From Musa acuminata AAA Group (Eukaryota; Streptophyta; Magnoliopsida; Zingiberales; Musaceae), in NCBI RefSeq assembly GCF_036884655.1, contig NC_088342.1, forward strand, positions 14,246,501 to 14,310,500: 64,000 nucleotides of DNA, given 5' to 3'. The position numbers were made by a program, and so were the translations under genes. Below, one piece after another: positions 59,745-64,000 of this stretch. How positions within the stretch are numbered: the stretch's first letter is position 1; each line of letters starts with the position of its first letter. A model generated the notes under the pieces. That model searched no databases. It was not told the origin of the DNA and saw only the letters and a program-made list of their open reading frames with translations.

Positions 59745-61606
59745 TGCCCCCGCAAGATGGTGCTCCGATCAAGGAGGCCAATCTTGGACTGATGTAATGC
59801 AAAATGTTTATGAGCTAGAGGCTTCGTAAATGAGTCGGCCAATTGATCAGCCGTATGAACATGAGAAACACGAAGTTGACGGCGGACAACTTGATCGCGT
59901 ACAAAGTGGAAATCGATAGCAATATGTTTCATGCGGGAGTAGAATACCGGATTAGCGCGCAGATAGGTAGCTCCAATGTTATCACAATATATTGTAGGGG
60001 TGGAATCGATGTTGAGTTCCTGGAGTAGATTCGTGATCCAATTGAGTTCTGCAGTGGTAGCGGCAATGGCACGATATTCAGCTTCAGTTGTAGACCGAGC
60101 GACTGTCTTTTGCTTCTTAGAACTCCAACTGATTGGATGAGCACCAAGGAAGATAATATACCCTGATGTGGATGTTCTATCATCAAGGTTACCTGCCCAA
60201 TCAGCATCGGCAAAGGCATGAAGACAAAGTGGAGAGTGTTTACGAAAAAAGAGTCCATGATTTAGGGTCCCTTTAAGATATCGTAGAAGTCTCTTGACCG
60301 CAGACCAGTGTAGAGTAGATGGTTGATGCATAAACTGTGATAATTTGTTGACAGCAAATGAGATGTCTGGACGCGTGAGAGCTAAGTATTGTAAAGAGCC
60401 AACAACTTGACGGTATTGAGTGGGTTCTGTAGCAGGACTTCCATCCGATAATTTGAGAGAACCACTAGTAGAGATGGGGGTTGTAACTGCATTTGCATCC
60501 TGCATGTTTGTCTTTAATAACAAATCTTGAATGTACTTACGTTGTGATAAAAGGAGACCGGAAGATGTGAAGGTAGCTTCGATGCCCAGAAAGTAGCTCA
60601 AGGGTCCGAGATCCTTAAGCGAGAATCGAGCTGCCAGTTGTTTGATGAACGCTTGGATGCTGATGGGATTATTGCCTGTGACAATAATATCATCCACATA
60701 TACCAGAATATACATTGTGTTTCCATGATAATGTCGCAGAAACAACGAAGTGTCAGATTTGGAGTTAAGAAAACCGATAGAAGTAAAAAATGAGCTAAGT
60801 TCAGTGTACCAAGCTCTCAGAGCCTGACGAAGTCCATAAATGGCTTTCCGAAGTTTACAAACATGCTGTGGATATTGAGGATGAGTAAAATCGGGGGGTT
60901 GTTGCATAAAAACATCTTCGGATAGAGATCCCTGTAGAAAGGCATTATTAACATCCAATTGTCGTAATTGCCAGCCTTTAGTGGTAGCCAGACTCAAGAT
61001 GAGCCGGATTGTAGTGGGTTTAACAACAGGACTAAACGTCTCAATGAAATCAACCCCAGGTCGTTGATGAAACCCTTTGGCGACCAAGCATGCCTTATAT
61101 CGGGCAACAGAGCCATCTGGGTTCCTCTTAATTCTAAAGACCCACTTACACCCGATGATGTTTTGTGAAGGATGGAAAGGAATGAGATCCCACGTTGAAT
61201 TATGGAGGAGGGCATTATATTCCTCACTCATGGCAGTACGCCAATGTGAAGATTTTTGGGCTTGAGTGAAGGTGGTGGGTTCAACGTTGAGGGATGAGGA
61301 ATTCATGATAGCTTGTAGGTTAAGTACCTGACGAGGTTTAAAAATACCATGCTTAGAGTGAGTGGTCATAGGATGATTAGAGACGACAGGATTGGGAGGT
61401 GATGTTGGGTGAGGATCTGTGGGATAAGTCGGGTCAAGTGGAGACACGTCAGGGGCACTTGGGCAAGAAGGAGGTAAAGAGGATGGTTGTGTTTCGGAAT
61501 ATATTGCCCCATCAATTGGGGAAGAGTGGAGTGGAGTAGGAACGGGCAAGTGTTGAACTGGAGTGATATAGTGCGGATCAGGAGGGGAGGAAGTAGACGA
61601 AGTCAT
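59735..61606 (-). pseudogene. Copia RT-RNase H, open for 623 codons
   Basis: Starts in a Pro/Ser-rich linker after integrase. RT follows with CKWVFRIKRNPDG, ARYKACLVAKGFHQRPGVDF, LDVNNAFLQGSL and the catalytic ILVYVDDIIVTG. RNase H has FADADWAGNLDDRTSTSGY, SWSSKKQKTVARSTTEAEY and DNIGATYL, then HVHTADQLADSFTKPLAHKH. It ends GHDK at a TAG (59737-59735). The last codons overlap the polypurine tract and the start of the 3' LTR. It would be the C-terminal part of one polyprotein; the frame breaks upstream make it a remnant. The residue after RY in RYKACLVAKG is Cys where Arg is usual. Confidence 0.9.
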
Positions 61607-61639
61607 GGGAGGCTCGTCCGATTGGACCGAAGGTATACC

Positions 61640-62500
61640 CTAGTGAGATAGTGAAGTGGTCTGTATGGTAGGATATGGAAGGGTTTGGAAAGGAAAGTTA
61701 GACTCAACAAAGATAACGTGACGTGATATGAAGATTTTGTGAGTGTGGAGATTATAGCAGCGGAAAGCATTATGTTTAAGTGAGTAACCAATAAAGACAC
61801 AAGGAGTAGATCGGGATGTTAACTTATGAGAGGCATAGGGACGTAACCAAGGATAACATAAACAACCGAACACTTGGAGTTTACGAAGGTTAGGGGGTTT
61901 GTGAAATAGTGTGTCAAAGGGGGACCGATATTGTAGAACTGGTGTAGGCATTCGATTAATTAGGTAGACAGCAGTTTGAAAGGCTGCTGTCCAAAAAGTT
62001 GAAGGCATGGAAGCCTAATGTAGAAGTGTGAGTCCAGTTTCTACTATATGTCGATGTTTGCGTTCGGCAGAACCAACTAGTTGAGGAGTATGTGGGGGAG
62101 ACTTGAGGTGTTGAATGTCACAAGCTGAGAGATGGGATGCCAGGGCTTGATATTCACCACCACCATCAGAGTAGACTATTTTAATGGTAGACTGAAAATA
62201 GTTTTCGACCAACTTCTGGAAAGTGGAAAAAAATGCGAGAAACGCCAGATTTATGGGAAAGAGGATATATCCATGTGTACTTAGAGAAGTGATCTACGAA
62301 AATAACATAAAATCGGAACTTATCAAAAGATAAGATTGGAGCAGGACCCCAAACATCAGTATATATAATTTCAAAAGGTTTAGAAGAGGAGCCAAAAGGC
62401 TACCGATGACTCTTATTACTAAGACAAGCATCACAATGCATCATAGAATTAATGGACTTAAAAAGAGGAAGAGAGTGACGAGATAATAATTTCTGCTAAA
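61640..62500 (-). pseudogene. Copia integrase (broken)
   Basis: Core fragments: IIYTDVWGPAP with the first catalytic Asp (about 62372-62340), IVYSDGGGEYQ with the second (about 62184-62150), SAERKHRHIVETGL with the Glu (about 62075-62035), then MPSTFWTAAFQTAVYLINRM and YPWLRPYASHKL at 62008-61640. A frameshift near 62215-62250 and stops near 62490, 62400 and 62012 split it. The zinc finger region (MHCDACLSNKS) is at about 62445-62410. Confidence 0.85.
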
Positions 62501-63974
62501 TAAAGGACGAGGGATGACCAAGCCGACGATGCCACACATCAATTGGAGCCGCAATAGAAGAATGAACAGTGGGCTGGGTTATTCGAGAGGTTGACGACCA
62601 TTCGTAAATATTGTCTTTATTCGGGCCTTGGACCAATGATGCACCCGTGCTCAAGTCCTTAACAAGAAATGAATCAGGAAAGAATTCAATGGAAGTATTG
62701 TTATGTTTGCAAAATTGAGAAACAGAAATGAGGTTGCGTTTAATATGAGGGGCACATAAAACATCATTGAGGGTAAATATATTAGAGTCAGAATTAAGCG
62801 TTGTGGAACCAGTATGAGTTATAGGAAGTCCTTTACCATCACCGATGATGATATCTTCATCGCCGCCATAGGGATTGTGAAGAGACAAATTCTGAAGATC
62901 AGCGGTGATGTGATGAGAGGCACCAGAGTCGACAATCCAGTTGGACTGGCTAGGTGTCGGAGAAGTTAGGAGATTTGCCTGAGGCCAGTGTGACGGAGCA
63001 GGGAGGCGGGGACGAGACCGGCAAACTTTAGCGGAGTGGCCGACTTTGTCACATAGTTGACAAACGACCCATCTTTGATGGCTCGGTAGGGCAGGACGCC
63101 AAGACAGATGATGGCTGGAGTTGCCACTTTGTGAGAAGTGATGACTAGGAGGATAGGAGGGGTGTTGCATGGAACTCACAGAATCAAGAGGCGTAGTAGC
63201 CAAACCTTGGGTGATGTTCGGCGAGTACCGAGTGCTCTTCCGTTTAGACTTATGACTGACTTGAGCAGTGACAGTTGATCCAGGCAGTTTGTCCGCACGC
63301 TTTAAGTATATCTCGTAGTCAGTCAGCTTATCATAAAGATCTTCAAAAGAGACTGGCGAGTCGCATGCCCGAATTGCAGCAGCCAATTCCTTGTAGTCGG
63401 TGTCGAGACCATTGAGGGTATGAATGACAACCTCTTCGTCACATAGGGAATGACCTATCAAGGCCAAGTCATCAATGATAACCTTGATATGTTGTAGATA
63501 ATCAGAGATACTACTTCCCTCTTGTTTTGTCACCATAAGCTTGGATAGAAGACTGAGCTTGTGAGTACGCGAATGATTTGCCAAGGTGGTTTGCAGTGTA
63601 GACCATGCATCAGCAGCTGTCACACAGGAAGATATCAAGGGAGCAACGGATCCAGCAACTAAAGCTTGAATAGCTTGGAGAATGAGACGATCTTTACGTA
63701 GCTACAGTTTGTGAGCTGGATTGGGTACTGGACTGGGATCGCCGGGGATGTTGAGCATGGCCGGAGGACATTTGAAGGAGCCATCAATGTAACCTAGCAA
63801 GTCGTATCCAAATAAAAGATTAGAAAATTGAGCTCGCTAGGACGCATAGTTGCCACCCTTTGATAACTTAAAGGGTATCAGCGTGGCAGCATTGATGGAG
63901 ATAAGCCCTGTAGAAGAACAAGAAGTGGGAGTCCCTACAGGAACTGAAACATCAGAAGAAGTGAACGAAGACAT
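62496..63974 (-). pseudogene. Copia gag-protease
   Basis: ATG at 63974-63972 (MSSFTSSDVSVPVGTPTSC). A stop occurs near 63840 and another near 63700; from 63638 the frame is open to 62496. It includes the gag helix region (SKLMVTKQEGSSISDYLQH), the zinc knuckle CQLCDKVGHSAKVC (about 63057-63016), the protease active site WIVDSGASHHIT (about 62940-62905) and the pre-integrase VWHRRLGHPS at the end. Gag makes the particle; the protease cuts the polyprotein. Confidence 0.88.
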
Positions 63975-64000
63975 TTTTTTTTTAGAAGAGGTGGAGAATG

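Larger units (their letters stand above)
59572..64000 (-). mobile_element. Ty1/copia element, minus strand, 5' LTR beyond the right edge
   Basis: Reading right to left: gag start ATG at 63974, gag, protease, integrase, RT, RNase H, polypurine tract (TTGCGGGGGCA), short 3' LTR (59744-59572). The 5' LTR and primer-binding site lie beyond base 64000. There is a stop in the early gag (about 63840), breaks around 62010-62500 and a stop at about 61610, so it is inactive, but RT-RNase H remains open for 623 codons. Confidence 0.9.

Overview
This is plant nuclear DNA, most likely from a monocot. Evidence: small phased exons with GT-AG introns, a GC-rich thaumatin-like exon inside AT-rich surroundings, several plant-type Ty1/copia and Ty3/gypsy elements primed by initiator tRNA-Met, and a decayed plastid 16S rRNA fragment. 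The GGTACC-rich LTR family and the GGTAC-type dispersed repeats remind me of Zingiberales (banana/Ensete group), but that is a guess from memory.

Only two host genes are well supported. (1) 1-9734, minus: the first eleven exons of a GH38 vacuolar/lysosomal-type alpha-mannosidase, running off the left edge. Its second intron is 5.8 kb long and holds a nuclear plastid 16S rRNA fragment that was later split by a non-autonomous hAT-like element with an 8-bp target duplication, plus microsatellite and GGTAC-type repeats. (2) 55809-57519, minus: a complete three-exon thaumatin-like protein (333 aa, 16 cysteines, Ser/Thr/Pro-rich tail and a hydrophobic C-terminus typical of GPI anchoring). Gene-like remnants of unknown identity lie at 46.5-48.1 kb.

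Nearly everything else is nested retrotransposon. 12.4-14.1 kb: decayed Ty3/gypsy gag/protease. 14.6-28.3 kb and 40.1-44.75 kb: one family of SIRE-like Ty1/copia elements in several states (an LTR with PBS, an inverted LTR piece, a 1.63-kb solo LTR with a 5-bp TSD, a gag-only deletion derivative, one element with full gag-pol remains, an old degenerate LTR). 28.3-35.35 kb: a Ty3/gypsy chromovirus in tandem form (3' part of one copy, shared LTR, whole second copy, LTR), fused on the left to a broken copia LTR through a CAAT microhomology. 35.35-40.08 kb: a second, minus-strand Ty3/gypsy element lacking integrase. 48.84-54.13 kb: a young Ty1/copia element with both LTRs and the TSD GTACT, but four in-frame stops. 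59.57-64.0 kb: another Ty1/copia element on the minus strand, running off the right edge.

I found no operon-like or defence-like novel system. The most interesting content is structural: the dated plastid-insert/hAT nest, the tandem chromovirus sharing a nonsense codon, the stop codons in methylation contexts, palindrome-rich LTRs, and a short TA tract that has become an 830-bp microsatellite in one of two homologous repeat copies. Identities come from reading motifs and phase; no database search was run.
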